Origin: JBKEDC01 sp047975205
Lineage (GTDB): Bacteria > Bacteroidota > Bacteroidia > Bacteroidales > Prolixibacteraceae
Reading direction: 5' to 3'
DNA: 53,650 bases
Assembly: GCA_047975205.1 (NCBI GenBank)
Contig: JBKEDC010000048.1
Coordinates: 1-53,650, forward strand
Shown: positions 32,773 to 42,455 of the stretch, piece after piece
How positions within the stretch are numbered: position 1 is the stretch's first letter
Layout of the letters: every line of letters starts with the position of its first letter
The notes under the pieces: model-generated
Told to the model about the DNA's origin: nothing
Databases searched by the model: none
Seen by the model: only the letters and a program-made list of their open reading frames with translations
Made by a program: the position numbers and the translations under genes

Positions 32773-34806
32773 ATGAAGAAAATATTTAATATACTCGCAC
32801 TAATGTTGATAGTTAGCTTTAGTGCTCATGCTCAACTTGATCGCTCTATTGTGCCAGGCCCCGGTCCTGCCACGAAACTTGATTTCGGTAAATCAACTAA
32901 GTTCGAACTTAAGAACGGTTTAAAGGTCATTGTGGTAGAAAATCACAAATTCCCCACTATTTCATATACTTTGCGCTTCGACAGCGACCCGATATATGAA
33001 GGCGATAAGGCAGGATATACGCAAATGGCAGGCGAATTGATGAGAGCAGGAACTACCTCACGCACTAAAGCCCAGATTGACGATGAAATAGACTTTATTG
33101 CCGGAGGATTGCGAACTAAGGCACATAGTATCGGCGGTAGTGCATTAAAAAAACATAACGAAGAGTTACTCGATTTGATTTGCGATGTTACTTTTAATCC
33201 TAACTATCCGGAAGATGAGATTGAGAAAGCCAAGAAGCAATCTCTACAAGGATTAAAAGCAAATAAAGATGATATGAGTGCCATTGAATCAAATATTCAA
33301 AGCGCATTACTTTATGGAAAGAAAACCGCTTGGGGCGAACTCCTGACTGAAGAAACAATAAACAATATTACACGCGATGATTTGGTAAAGTATCACCATG
33401 ATTACATCCGACCTAATGCTGCTTATCTTATCATCGTGGGAGATATCACCGTAAAAGAGGCAAAAAAGATTGCAAAGAGCCGATTTGGCAAGTGGGAAGC
33501 TGCCGATATCCCTTCTCATAAGATACCCACGCCGATAAAGAGAGAATCTCCTGTATTTGCTTTAGCTAATAAAGATGCATCGACACAATCAGTTATTAGT
33601 GTGTCATATCCGATTAATCTTACTTATGGCGACAGCGATATAATGGCAGTAACCGTGATGAATCAGATTCTTGGAGGTGGTTCTAACGGCAATCTCTTTA
33701 AGAATCTTCGTGAAGATAAAGCGTGGACATACGGAGCATACTCATCTACTTCTCCGGGCAGATATTACGGCGGGTTCGCTGCCTCTGCCAATGTGCGGGT
33801 TGCAGTTACCGACAGTGCTTTTGCCGAAATTCAGAAAGAAATGATGAACATGGCAAACACAAATGTTGATGCAGAACAATTACAGCTCGTTAAAAACAAA
33901 TTAGCCGGAGCATTTGGCAGAAGCTTGGAAAACTCATCAACCATTGCTTCTTACGCTTACAGTATCGATAAATATGGCTTACCTGCCGATTACTACGAAA
34001 CCTATATGGAACGTTTAGAAGCCGTTTCAGCAGCCGATGTTCAACGTGTGGCTAAAAAATACTTAACACCTAACACGGCTCTTTATATTGCCGTTGGCGA
34101 CATTTCTGTTACTCGTCCATTAATTGAGAAATTGGCTCAGGGTGCAGAAGTCAATGAATACGATTACTATGTAAATAAGGTAGAACGTTCTGCTGTTCCT
34201 GCTAATCTTACAGTCAACCAAGTAATTCAGAAATACATTGACGCTATTGGAGGTAGTGAGAAATTAAAATCGGTAAAATCCTTAGCATACACAGTTGAAG
34301 GAACAGTACAAGGGATGAATATTACATCAAACAGCACACAAACCGGAGATAAATACTGCTCAGAAACCAGAGTAAACGGAAATTCTGCCGGCAAACAAGT
34401 ATATGACGGCAAAACTGCTTTTATTTATACTCGAGGTCAGAAGCATGAACTGCCCGATCAAGTTGCTGCCAGCATGAGAGAACAAGCTGTTATCTTCCCC
34501 GAGCTTGATTTATTAAATAATCCGGGAGCAACTCTTTCCGGTGTTGATAAAGTAAATGGCACTAATGTCTATGTAGTAAAATCAGAGCAAAAAACCTATT
34601 ACTTCGATCAAACGACAGGCCTAAAACTCAAAGAAGTATCTTCTGCTATGGGAGCAACTATTGCCATTACATTCGGCGATTACAAAGAGTTTAGTGGAGT
34701 GTTAATACCCACATCTATGGAACAGAGTGCAGGTTCTCAACCCGTTCCGCTTAAGGTTACATCTGCCGAGATCAATGGTAATATTGACGAAAGCATTTTC
34801 CAATAA
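32773..34806 (+). CDS. M16-family peptidase, inactive subunit with C-terminal extension
   Basis: A 677-residue secreted protein (signal peptide about 1-20). Residues 30-450 follow the M16 plan, but the zinc motif is absent: the equivalent stretch reads GYTQMAGELMRAGTT. The substrate-contact region GGGSNGNLFKNLREDKAWTY is kept, as in the alpha-type partners. About 200 further residues (about 475-677) form a separate domain with PANLTVNQVIQKYIDAIGG and beta-strand repeats ending in VTSAEINGNIDESIF. It resembles periplasmic LolA/LolB-like lipoprotein-carrier folds (inference). It pairs with the active subunit just upstream. A terminator follows. Confidence 0.88.
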   Translation: MKKIFNILALMLIVSFSAHAQLDRSIVPGPGPATKLDFGKSTKFELKNGLKVIVVENHKFPTISYTLRFDSDPIYEGDKAGYTQMAGELMRAGTTSRTKAQIDDEIDFIAGGLRTKAHSIGGSALKKHNEELLDLICDVTFNPNYPEDEIEKAKKQSLQGLKANKDDMSAIESNIQSALLYGKKTAWGELLTEETINNITRDDLVKYHHDYIRPNAAYLIIVGDITVKEAKKIAKSRFGKWEAADIPSHKIPTPIKRESPVFALANKDASTQSVISVSYPINLTYGDSDIMAVTVMNQILGGGSNGNLFKNLREDKAWTYGAYSSTSPGRYYGGFAASANVRVAVTDSAFAEIQKEMMNMANTNVDAEQLQLVKNKLAGAFGRSLENSSTIASYAYSIDKYGLPADYYETYMERLEAVSAADVQRVAKKYLTPNTALYIAVGDISVTRPLIEKLAQGAEVNEYDYYVNKVERSAVPANLTVNQVIQKYIDAIGGSEKLKSVKSLAYTVEGTVQGMNITSNSTQTGDKYCSETRVNGNSAGKQVYDGKTAFIYTRGQKHELPDQVAASMREQAVIFPELDLLNNPGATLSGVDKVNGTNVYVVKSEQKTYYFDQTTGLKLKEVSSAMGATIAITFGDYKEFSGVLIPTSMEQSAGSQPVPLKVTSAEINGNIDESIFQ

Positions 34807-34820
34807 CGAAATAATAAAAC

Positions 34821-34864
34821 CTTTCTAGGGAGAACAAGTTTATTCTCCCTAGAAAGTACTCTTT
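34821..34864 (+). terminator. Terminator after the M16 genes
   Basis: Perfect 14-base arms CTTTCTAGGGAGAA (34821-34834) and TTCTCCCTAGAAAG (34843-34856) with an eight-base loop, followed by TACTCTTTT. Confidence 0.82.
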
Positions 34865-34915
34865 TAGGCATCGAATTAATGTAACTTCATAAAGTTATTA
34901 TTTACATTCTCTGAC

Positions 34916-36466
34916 ATGAAGTTTATTCTATCACTAATACTCTTAATTTCATCTGTTGTATCTGCAAGATCACAGAACATTACGGAGCAACTTCGTCGAT
35001 CAGAGCAATTACAAGAACTAGACCCCGATAGTTCTATCTTAATCTCCCAACAAGCAATTACTTCTATACCCAATGGTCAGAAGGGAGAAAAAGCCTATGC
35101 TTATTGGAATATCGCTCAGGCAAACCTATACAAACATAAATACCATGCTGCGCTCTTTTATGCAGTTAAGGCTAAAGAGATGTTTGGCGATAAAGATACT
35201 TCTTTAATCTATCAAGATATTTTGGCAACAATCGGGTGGGTATATTTTGATATCGGAAATTACCAACATGCCTTACCATATCATCAGAAAGCACTAGAAA
35301 CGGCTCAGTTACGAAAAGATTTGTATGGTGAGGTCTTATATATCAACGCCCTCGGTTTGAATGCCCTAAATTCTTTGTATTACACTAAAGCCTTAAGTTA
35401 TTTCCAAAAAGGAATACTTCTGCTAAAAAACAATCTTCCGTTAGAGAAATCTCTGCTTTCTACCATTCAGTGCAATATTGGGGTCATTTACTCCAAATAT
35501 GAAGATTGGAATAAAGCTCAATCATATTTATTAAAGTCGATTGATAATGCCCCACACACTGCAACCTCATTAGTAGAAACATATGCTGCATTGTCTAATG
35601 TCTATCTACAAACCCGAAAATTCGATAAATGCAAAAAATATCTGGACATTGCAGATTCTCTGAGTTATTATACGCATTATAGCTTTAGCCTGATTGAGTA
35701 CTATAAGGTACGTTCTGAATTCGAGCAAATACGCGGAAACTTTCGGGAAGCTTATCGATATCAAGATAAATATGTCAAATTACTCAACAAGATAAATAAT
35801 ACCGACAAACAAGAAGTCATGAATTATTTATTAGACATCCAGAAAGAGAAAATAACACAGGATAAATTAATTATTAAACAGGCTAAGAAGATAAACACCA
35901 ATCGTAGTCTCCTCATCATAATCATCATTGCGATAGCCTTATCTTGTGTGGCAGTATTATATTACATCTTTCATTCCAAATCTAAAAAAGTTTTGCTGCG
36001 TCAACAGAAGCTTACCCAAGAATTGGAAGAAAAAGAAAAGCAGGAAACACTTCTGAATAATAAACTGCAATACAAGGATGAAGTTATAGAAACACTTGCT
36101 TTTACTATATCTAAAAGAAATGAATTAGTAAAAGAGCTCGGAAATAATATTGGAAAGCACAGTTCTAATGACTTAAAAATAGCATGGAATACTTTTGAAC
36201 AGACTTTAAATAAGCACCAAAACTCCACCATATTATCCGATGAGCTCTTGAAAGATTTTCGATTTAAATTACAAAAAAACTATTTGGAACTTACAGATAA
36301 AGACATTCAGCTTTTAATTGATATTCGCTCCAATTTTAGCTCCAAAGAGCTTGCTGATAAATATCATGTTGAAGTAAAATCGATAGAAATGAGCCGTTAT
36401 CGCTTACGAAAAAAGCTACATCTAGAAAAGGGCGATTCTCTTCGGGAGTTTATTGCAAGAATATAG
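34916..36466 (+). CDS. TPR-containing membrane regulator with C-terminal HTH
   Basis: A 516-residue protein with a signal peptide (about 1-19), tetratricopeptide-like helical repeats over roughly 40-290 (NYQHALPYHQKALETAQ; DWNKAQSYLLKSIDNAP), one transmembrane helix (about 328-350, LLIIIIIAIALSCVAVLYYI), a Glu/Lys-rich coiled coil and a C-terminal DNA-binding module (LTDKDIQLLIDIRSNFSSKE; KSIEMSRYRLRKKLH) of the LuxR/response-regulator HTH kind. Such periplasmic-TPR, cytosolic-HTH proteins occur widely in Bacteroidota with largely unknown signals. It precedes the GH63/GH2/SusCD locus by 558 bases and is the only regulator near it. Confidence 0.8.
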   Translation: MKFILSLILLISSVVSARSQNITEQLRRSEQLQELDPDSSILISQQAITSIPNGQKGEKAYAYWNIAQANLYKHKYHAALFYAVKAKEMFGDKDTSLIYQDILATIGWVYFDIGNYQHALPYHQKALETAQLRKDLYGEVLYINALGLNALNSLYYTKALSYFQKGILLLKNNLPLEKSLLSTIQCNIGVIYSKYEDWNKAQSYLLKSIDNAPHTATSLVETYAALSNVYLQTRKFDKCKKYLDIADSLSYYTHYSFSLIEYYKVRSEFEQIRGNFREAYRYQDKYVKLLNKINNTDKQEVMNYLLDIQKEKITQDKLIIKQAKKINTNRSLLIIIIIAIALSCVAVLYYIFHSKSKKVLLRQQKLTQELEEKEKQETLLNNKLQYKDEVIETLAFTISKRNELVKELGNNIGKHSSNDLKIAWNTFEQTLNKHQNSTILSDELLKDFRFKLQKNYLELTDKDIQLLIDIRSNFSSKELADKYHVEVKSIEMSRYRLRKKLHLEKGDSLREFIARI

Positions 36467-37024
36467 CTGAGTGGGTTGCCCTCTTTTCTATAATCGTAGC
36501 ACGAAACTCATCATTGTATTTCATCAATACACCAGCATGCAGTTGAATTCCTGTTTAGTTCATTAGCAGGATGAAAAAAAGGGCATCACTCACTACAAAC
36601 TACCTTTTACAATTAAAAAAAGCATATAGAATTGTATATTTATGCATTTTATTTATTGTTTATTGATCCGCTTATACCAAATTCAGTCTATTCTAGTCGA
36701 AGAATTAGATAAAATACATCAAATTCAGTCTATTATCATTCAGTAAAGTTCTGATTTACACAAGCTCTTCTTATTATCAGTTATGCATAAGGCATCATAT
36801 CAGCAAAATTGATCTATGAATATCCTTAATTTATGTAGAGTTTCACCTCTACTCAACGATACAGGCAGAAACAAAAGCAAGAACCTATCAGACTATTTAC
36901 AAGTAAGTTAGAAAATACAACTTAAAATGTATAGGTTAGGTATAGGCGCTTTACTTCATTTCATAGATATAAGCATTTATGTTCGTGCTATGAATAATTT
37001 TACACAATCGAAAAAGCTACTTTT
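36467..37024. other. Intergenic region upstream of the second glycan locus
   Basis: AT-rich, with no gene found. CAAATTCAGTCTATT occurs twice as an exact 15-base direct repeat, at 36678-36692 and 36720-36734 (42-base period, four helical turns), about 300 bases before the GH63-like gene. The repeat could be an operator for the TPR/HTH regulator upstream (inference). Confidence 0.4.
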
Positions 37025-39052
37025 ATGATTAAAAATGTAATAATATACTGTATGGTGGTATCACTCTTTTGCTTTTGTTCATCTGAACAAAAAGCAAAAG
37101 ACACAAACCTTACAAGATACGACTACCCTGATATATTGGATATGAGTGATAAGGTACATTCTCCTCAACAAGAATCATTAGGTTCAATGTCTGATATGGG
37201 TACTTGGCATTCTTTTAGTCTCCACAAAAAAGACGACAAAAAAAATATTGGGGGCTTCATTGGCCCGTATCTCATGCGTCAGCAAAAAAGCTTTTGGCTA
37301 AGTCCCTCTATTGCTTGCTTGCAGATTAAAGATGAATACACCGGAAAAGCAATAGACTTATCGGAGGCTGAACATGTAGAGAATGTATTTTATCCCGGCA
37401 TGCTTCAACAAACATTCGTAATTGATGATTTACATATTGTTCTGCATCTATTTAATTGCAATGAACGCACCACGCTTATTACAGCCGCGCTAGAAAACAA
37501 AGGTTCTTGTCGTAATTTGCAATTAGGTTGGAAAGGAGAAATATTTACTAATCTCGATAAAGTGTTTAAGAAAGAAGATAAGGGTATATCGGTAAACCTA
37601 AATGACGAAGAATCTGCACAAGTTATTTTTGAAGATAAGTCCGGTTCACTAAATGTTTCAGACAGTTGCTATTCCTACTTCAGTTCTCCTATATCACTAA
37701 AAAGCGATGCACAAACGACAACATCTATTGCTTTCACATATACGTTCAACAAGACAGAGAAACTTACATATGGTAATTTGGCTTTAAAAGCAATAAAGGA
37801 ATCAACCTCATTATTTGCTGATAATGAAAAGCGGTGGAATAGATATATCAATGAACTATTTAAATGCGATAACAAATCGCTATTAGATGCGAAGGAATAC
37901 GATTTACTTGCCGTGAAATCTTTGGTAACTCTAATCAACAATTGGAGAAGCAAGGCCGGGCAGATTTTTCATCAAGGAATTATTCCGTCATATTCCGCAA
38001 ATTATTTCCAAGGTTTTTGGGCTTGGGATTCGTGGAAGCATGCTGTAGCAATAGCTCCATTCGAAGGGGAATTAGCAAAAGACCAGATTCGGGCTATGTA
38101 TGACTATCAGGACAAAGAGGGAATGATTGTAGATTGCTTTTTCAGAGATCTATCTATTGAGGGAATAAATCGAAGAAATACAAAAGCCCCTTTATCGGGA
38201 TGGAGTATATACAAAGTATATGAGATTACAAAAGATATCGATTTCTTGAAAGAAATGTATCCGAAATTAGTTAAGTATCATGAATGGTGGTATAAAAATA
38301 GAGACAACGACAACAACGGCATCTGCGAATATGGTTCAACCGATGGCACCCGAATAGCTGCAGCATGGGAAAGTGGAATGGATAATGCTGTTCGTTTCGA
38401 TAATGCTGTCATAATAAAAAATCACGATGGAGCATATTCCTTAAATCAAGAATCTGTCGATTTAAATTCCTATTTATATCAGGAGAAAATCTATTTAGAG
38501 AAGATTGCGAACGAATTGGGCTACACCGATGATGCAAAAAAATATGAACAGCAGGCTAAGATGTTGAAAGAAAAGGTTTGCTCACTTATGTATTGCCCTG
38601 ATGATGGGTTCTTTTATGATATCGAGCTGAAAACACATCGGAAAATTAGGATACAAGGAGCAGAAGGTTGGGCTCCATTATATAACCATCTGGCAACTAA
38701 CGAGCAGGTATCTAAGGTTGTGGAATCAATAATGGATACCGCTAAATTTAACACTTCATTACCTTTCCCTACGTTGAGTGCTGCACGAAAAGAATTTAAT
38801 CCGCAAAAAGGATATTGGAGGGGTCCGGTTTGGCTTGATCAGGCTTATTTTGCAATCGTTGGAATGTATAATTACGGTTTTCGGGAAGAGGCCGTTCAAA
38901 TGGCGAAGAAACTCATTGATAATGCCGAAGGATTGTCAAATTCACAAGCTCCGATACGCGAAAACTACCATCCTATTTCTAAACAAGGGCTGAATGCATA
39001 CAACTTTAGCTGGAGTGCAGCACACATACTCATGCTTTTTGAATCAAACTAA
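37025..39052 (+). CDS. GH63/MGH1-type glycoside hydrolase (probable alpha-glucosidase)
   Basis: A 675-residue exported protein. Its N-terminal hydrophobic stretch with Cys16 and Cys18 (SLFCFCSSEQ) suggests a lipoprotein, though the lipobox is not ideal. An N-terminal beta-sandwich domain (about 60-260) is followed by an (alpha/alpha)6 barrel with the GH63 phrases SANYFQGFWAWDSWKHAVAI, YDYQDKEGMIVDCFF, ICEYGSTDGTRIAAAWESGM and KGYWRGPVWLDQAYFAIVGM. GH63 enzymes release alpha-linked glucose from oligosaccharides, and the Asp in WDSWKH is a candidate acid. It is first in the set GH63, GH2, LysO1, LysO2, SusC, SusD and ends 18 bases before GH2. Confidence 0.85.
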   Translation: MIKNVIIYCMVVSLFCFCSSEQKAKDTNLTRYDYPDILDMSDKVHSPQQESLGSMSDMGTWHSFSLHKKDDKKNIGGFIGPYLMRQQKSFWLSPSIACLQIKDEYTGKAIDLSEAEHVENVFYPGMLQQTFVIDDLHIVLHLFNCNERTTLITAALENKGSCRNLQLGWKGEIFTNLDKVFKKEDKGISVNLNDEESAQVIFEDKSGSLNVSDSCYSYFSSPISLKSDAQTTTSIAFTYTFNKTEKLTYGNLALKAIKESTSLFADNEKRWNRYINELFKCDNKSLLDAKEYDLLAVKSLVTLINNWRSKAGQIFHQGIIPSYSANYFQGFWAWDSWKHAVAIAPFEGELAKDQIRAMYDYQDKEGMIVDCFFRDLSIEGINRRNTKAPLSGWSIYKVYEITKDIDFLKEMYPKLVKYHEWWYKNRDNDNNGICEYGSTDGTRIAAAWESGMDNAVRFDNAVIIKNHDGAYSLNQESVDLNSYLYQEKIYLEKIANELGYTDDAKKYEQQAKMLKEKVCSLMYCPDDGFFYDIELKTHRKIRIQGAEGWAPLYNHLATNEQVSKVVESIMDTAKFNTSLPFPTLSAARKEFNPQKGYWRGPVWLDQAYFAIVGMYNYGFREEAVQMAKKLIDNAEGLSNSQAPIRENYHPISKQGLNAYNFSWSAAHILMLFESN

Positions 39053-39070
39053 CCGATATAAACGAATAAT

Positions 39071-42000
39071 ATGTTACGATACCTATCGGCATTACTAATT
39101 GCCACCTGTTTTCTTTCTCTTCATCTAAATGCACAAACCGAAGACTGGGAGAACCCCAATGTATTTTCAGTGAATATGCTTGCTCCTCATGCCATATTCT
39201 ACGTGTTCGACAATAAAGAGGATGCTCTAATGAAAGAGCGGAAAGGGTCTAACTTATATCAATCGCTCAATGGGATGTGGAAATTCAATTGGGCAGTGGC
39301 TCCCTCTAAACGACCTAAAGACTTTTATTTGCCAAACTATAATGTTAGTAATTGGGATAATATAAAAGTTCCTTCAAATATTGAGCTGCAAGGATATTCG
39401 GCTCCAATTTATACCGACGTTCCTTACCCCTTCAAAGCAAATCCTCCTTTTGTTCCCATCGACCATAATCCGGTAGGCTCTTATAAGAGAAAATTTACCA
39501 TTCCGAATACTTGGAATAACAAACAAATTATAATTCATTTCGGAGCAGTTAATTCTGCTATGTATTTATGGATTAACGGCAAGAAAGTAGGCTATGGTGA
39601 AGGCTCTAAAACACCAATGGAATTCAACATAACATCATTTTTACAAGATGGAAAGAATGATTTAGCGGTGGAACTTTATCGTTTCTCGGATAGCTCATAT
39701 CTTGAAGACCAAGACATGTGGAAGATGAGTGGAATCGAGCGAGATGTTTACCTCGTTGCACGCGCGCCAAACTACATTAATGATTTTTTTGTACACCCTT
39801 CGCTCATTAATAACTATACTGATGGCACGCTGAATATAGATCTGACATTGAATCGGACTACGAAAGAAAAGCTATCTGTTGAAGTTGAGCTGATAGACAA
39901 CAGTAATACTATTGCTAAAGAATCTTGCAAGCTAAAATCTGAACAAAATACAACAAACATTGCTCTCCGAACCATCAATAATGTGAGGAAGTGGACTGCC
40001 GAAACTCCAAACCTATATGATTTACGAATCAGCCTACTTAACACAAAAGGAGAGTTATTAGAATCGACTGTTCGAAAAATAGGTTTCCGAACTTCAGAAA
40101 TAAAAAATAGGCAATTACTGATTAACGGCAGGCCGGTAACAATACGTGGAGTAAATCGCCATGAGCATTCTCCATACAATGGAAAAATCATTACCAAAAA
40201 GGAGATGATTGAAGATATCCGATTAATGCAACTACACAATATAAATGCGGTTCGAGCTTCTCACTATCCTAATCACTCCATTTGGTATGAGTTATGCGAC
40301 AAATACGGTATGTATGTGGTGGATGAAGCAAATATTGAATCGCACGGTATGGGATATGGCGAGAAATCATTAGCAAAAGATACAACATGGCTTGCTGCCC
40401 ACTTGAACAGAACTCAAAGAATGCTGGAACGCACTAAAAATAATCCTTGCGTTATCATTTGGTCTTTAGGTAATGAGGCAGGCGATGGAATTAACTTTGA
40501 AAAAACTTACGCATGGATTAAATCGCATGATGATTCTCGGCCGGTCCAATATGAGCAAGCAAGATCGAATGCCCATACCGACATTACAGCTCCTATGTAT
40601 GCCACAATTGACTGGATGCGTGAATATATTGAAGGGAATTATACCAAACCATATATTTTATGCGAATACGCTCACGCAATGGGTAATTCTGTTGGAAATT
40701 TACAAGGATATTGGGATTTGATATATAGCGAACCGAGCTTACAAGGTGGGTTTATTTGGGATTGGGTTGACCAAACATTCCTAAAGAAAGATTACGACGG
40801 TTCAATGTATCATGCCTATGGTGGGGATATGGGTTATGTAGGAATCAGCAATGATTCATCGTTTTGTGCAAACGGACTGGTTACAAGCGACAGAAAGCTG
40901 AACCCTCATATCAATGAAGTAAAAAAAGTATATCAACCATTCAAAGTTCTTGAGGTTGATGCCTCAAAGGGCAAATTCAAACTTTGGAATAGATTTAATT
41001 TCGTAAGTACAAAAGGTTATAAACTCAACTACAAAATATCATATTATGATGAGATCATCGACTCGGGAAACATTCCAATGCCCAGGGTAGTTGCCCAAGA
41101 TACTGTTCCGTTTTCAGTCAATTACAAAACTTTGAAAGACAGAATTGGAGGAGAATATATTCTTACCTTATCTATCTGTAAAGAAGAAGCAACAGAGTTA
41201 ATTAATAAAGGCTATGAGGTAGCTTGGGATCAGTTCGTGGTAAAGTCATTCCCAAAAGAACTAGTTTCAACCAACAAGACCAACTATAACATTAACGGTT
41301 GCGACAAAAGTATAACTGTGTCAAATGCAAAAACAAACTTAGTTTTCAACAAGGAATCAGGAGAGCTTACTCAATGGAAATACAATGGAAAACCGCTACT
41401 AGATGCTCCATTAAAACCTAACTTTTGGCGAGCTCCAACCGAAAATGATTTAGCATGGGGAATGAATATAAAGTGTGCCATTTGGAAAAATATTCAACAC
41501 AAAGCAACAAGCATCGATATTGATAAATCTGAAAATAAAGTAAGTGTAATCATACAACAAGCATTAAACCAAGACGATTCCTATATTACAACTACGTATC
41601 ATATTTTTGAAAATGGAGATATCGCAATCGAATGCAAATATCAACTTAACGATTCACTCCCCGAACTTCCTCGCGTCGGAATGGCATTTAAAATACCATC
41701 CGATTACAATAGGCTGGAATGGTATGGGAAAGGTCCTTTAGAAAGTTATGCAGATAGAAAGTCGGGCATGAAGCTCGGGGTATATAAAAGTACTGTATGG
41801 GAGCAATACTATCCTTATGTTCGTCCTCAAGAGACAGGCTTAAAGCAAGATGTTTCATGGTTCAGCCTAACCAATGATTCAGGAGATGGCATACTGGTCG
41901 TTGCCGACTCAACCCTGGCATTCAATGCCCAACAATTCGATTTCTCGAAGCTTGAGCACAAAGGGCAGCGACAAATGCCTCATGGTTCAGATATAAAGCC

Positions 42001-42184
42001 AACAGATACGATATCTGTGTGTATTGATTACAAACACATGGGAGTAGGAGGAGATACAACTTGGGGGTGGAGAGCTCAGACTCACCCTGAGTTTAGAGTC
42101 CCTGCTCAAGACTATACTTTCAAGTTCAGACTGTCTCCAATTAGTGGAAATGAAATCATGCGTAAGATAAAATATAAATATTAA
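39071..42184 (+). CDS. GH2 beta-galactosidase-like glycoside hydrolase
   Basis: A 1037-residue exported enzyme (signal peptide about 1-21, LNA/Q) with the five-domain LacZ plan: sugar-binding beta-sandwich (VPSNIELQGYSAPIYTDVPY), immunoglobulin-like domains, a TIM barrel and a C-terminal small-chain domain (GPLESYADRKSG; PHGSDIKPTDTI). The acid/base is Glu469 in WSLGNEAGDG and the nucleophile Glu532 in ILCEYAHAMGNS. RGVNRHEHSPYNGKII and RASHYPNHSIWYELCD are also standard. It hydrolyses beta-galactosides or a related beta-linkage in the periplasm. The next gene begins four bases after the stop. Confidence 0.93.
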   Translation: MLRYLSALLIATCFLSLHLNAQTEDWENPNVFSVNMLAPHAIFYVFDNKEDALMKERKGSNLYQSLNGMWKFNWAVAPSKRPKDFYLPNYNVSNWDNIKVPSNIELQGYSAPIYTDVPYPFKANPPFVPIDHNPVGSYKRKFTIPNTWNNKQIIIHFGAVNSAMYLWINGKKVGYGEGSKTPMEFNITSFLQDGKNDLAVELYRFSDSSYLEDQDMWKMSGIERDVYLVARAPNYINDFFVHPSLINNYTDGTLNIDLTLNRTTKEKLSVEVELIDNSNTIAKESCKLKSEQNTTNIALRTINNVRKWTAETPNLYDLRISLLNTKGELLESTVRKIGFRTSEIKNRQLLINGRPVTIRGVNRHEHSPYNGKIITKKEMIEDIRLMQLHNINAVRASHYPNHSIWYELCDKYGMYVVDEANIESHGMGYGEKSLAKDTTWLAAHLNRTQRMLERTKNNPCVIIWSLGNEAGDGINFEKTYAWIKSHDDSRPVQYEQARSNAHTDITAPMYATIDWMREYIEGNYTKPYILCEYAHAMGNSVGNLQGYWDLIYSEPSLQGGFIWDWVDQTFLKKDYDGSMYHAYGGDMGYVGISNDSSFCANGLVTSDRKLNPHINEVKKVYQPFKVLEVDASKGKFKLWNRFNFVSTKGYKLNYKISYYDEIIDSGNIPMPRVVAQDTVPFSVNYKTLKDRIGGEYILTLSICKEEATELINKGYEVAWDQFVVKSFPKELVSTNKTNYNINGCDKSITVSNAKTNLVFNKESGELTQWKYNGKPLLDAPLKPNFWRAPTENDLAWGMNIKCAIWKNIQHKATSIDIDKSENKVSVIIQQALNQDDSYITTTYHIFENGDIAIECKYQLNDSLPELPRVGMAFKIPSDYNRLEWYGKGPLESYADRKSGMKLGVYKSTVWEQYYPYVRPQETGLKQDVSWFSLTNDSGDGILVVADSTLAFNAQQFDFSKLEHKGQRQMPHGSDIKPTDTISVCIDYKHMGVGGDTTWGWRAQTHPEFRVPAQDYTFKFRLSPISGNEIMRKIKYKY

Positions 42185-42188
42185 AACG

Positions 42189-42455
42189 ATGGAAACCCTT
42201 TTATTCTTAGCCGGAGGAATTATAATCGGCATAATCATTCAGAAAAGACAAAGTTGGCGACCATATATAGATAAAAGCATTACTGTGATGATTTGGATTT
42301 TATTATTCTCCTTAGGTATAGCAATAGGGAGTAACAATGAGGTGCTAAATAACATTCACACTATCGGATGGAAAGCTCTTATTTTATCGGGAGGAAGTAT
42401 TATTGGCAGTATTATCTGCTCTTACTTCGTTTATCTAAAATTTTTCAAATCATGA
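42189..42455 (+). CDS. LysO-type lysine exporter, N-terminal piece (LysO1)
   Basis: 88 residues with three hydrophobic segments (TLLFLAGGIIIGIII; VMIWILLFSLGIAIGS; KALILSGGSIIGSIICSYFV). It matches the first half of LysO (DUF340/Lys_export, PF03956) in order of motifs. Bacteroidota often encode LysO as two genes. The stop overlaps the next start by ATGA, so coupled translation is likely. It probably forms a complex with the downstream piece in the inner membrane. LysO exports lysine in E. coli; the role next to carbohydrate genes is unclear. Confidence 0.75.
   Translation: METLLFLAGGIIIGIIIQKRQSWRPYIDKSITVMIWILLFSLGIAIGSNNEVLNNIHTIGWKALILSGGSIIGSIICSYFVYLKFFKS

Noticed and set aside
39814..40239. 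141-codon minus-strand frame
   Set aside because: Antisense to the GH2 gene, which has catalytic residues and full length.
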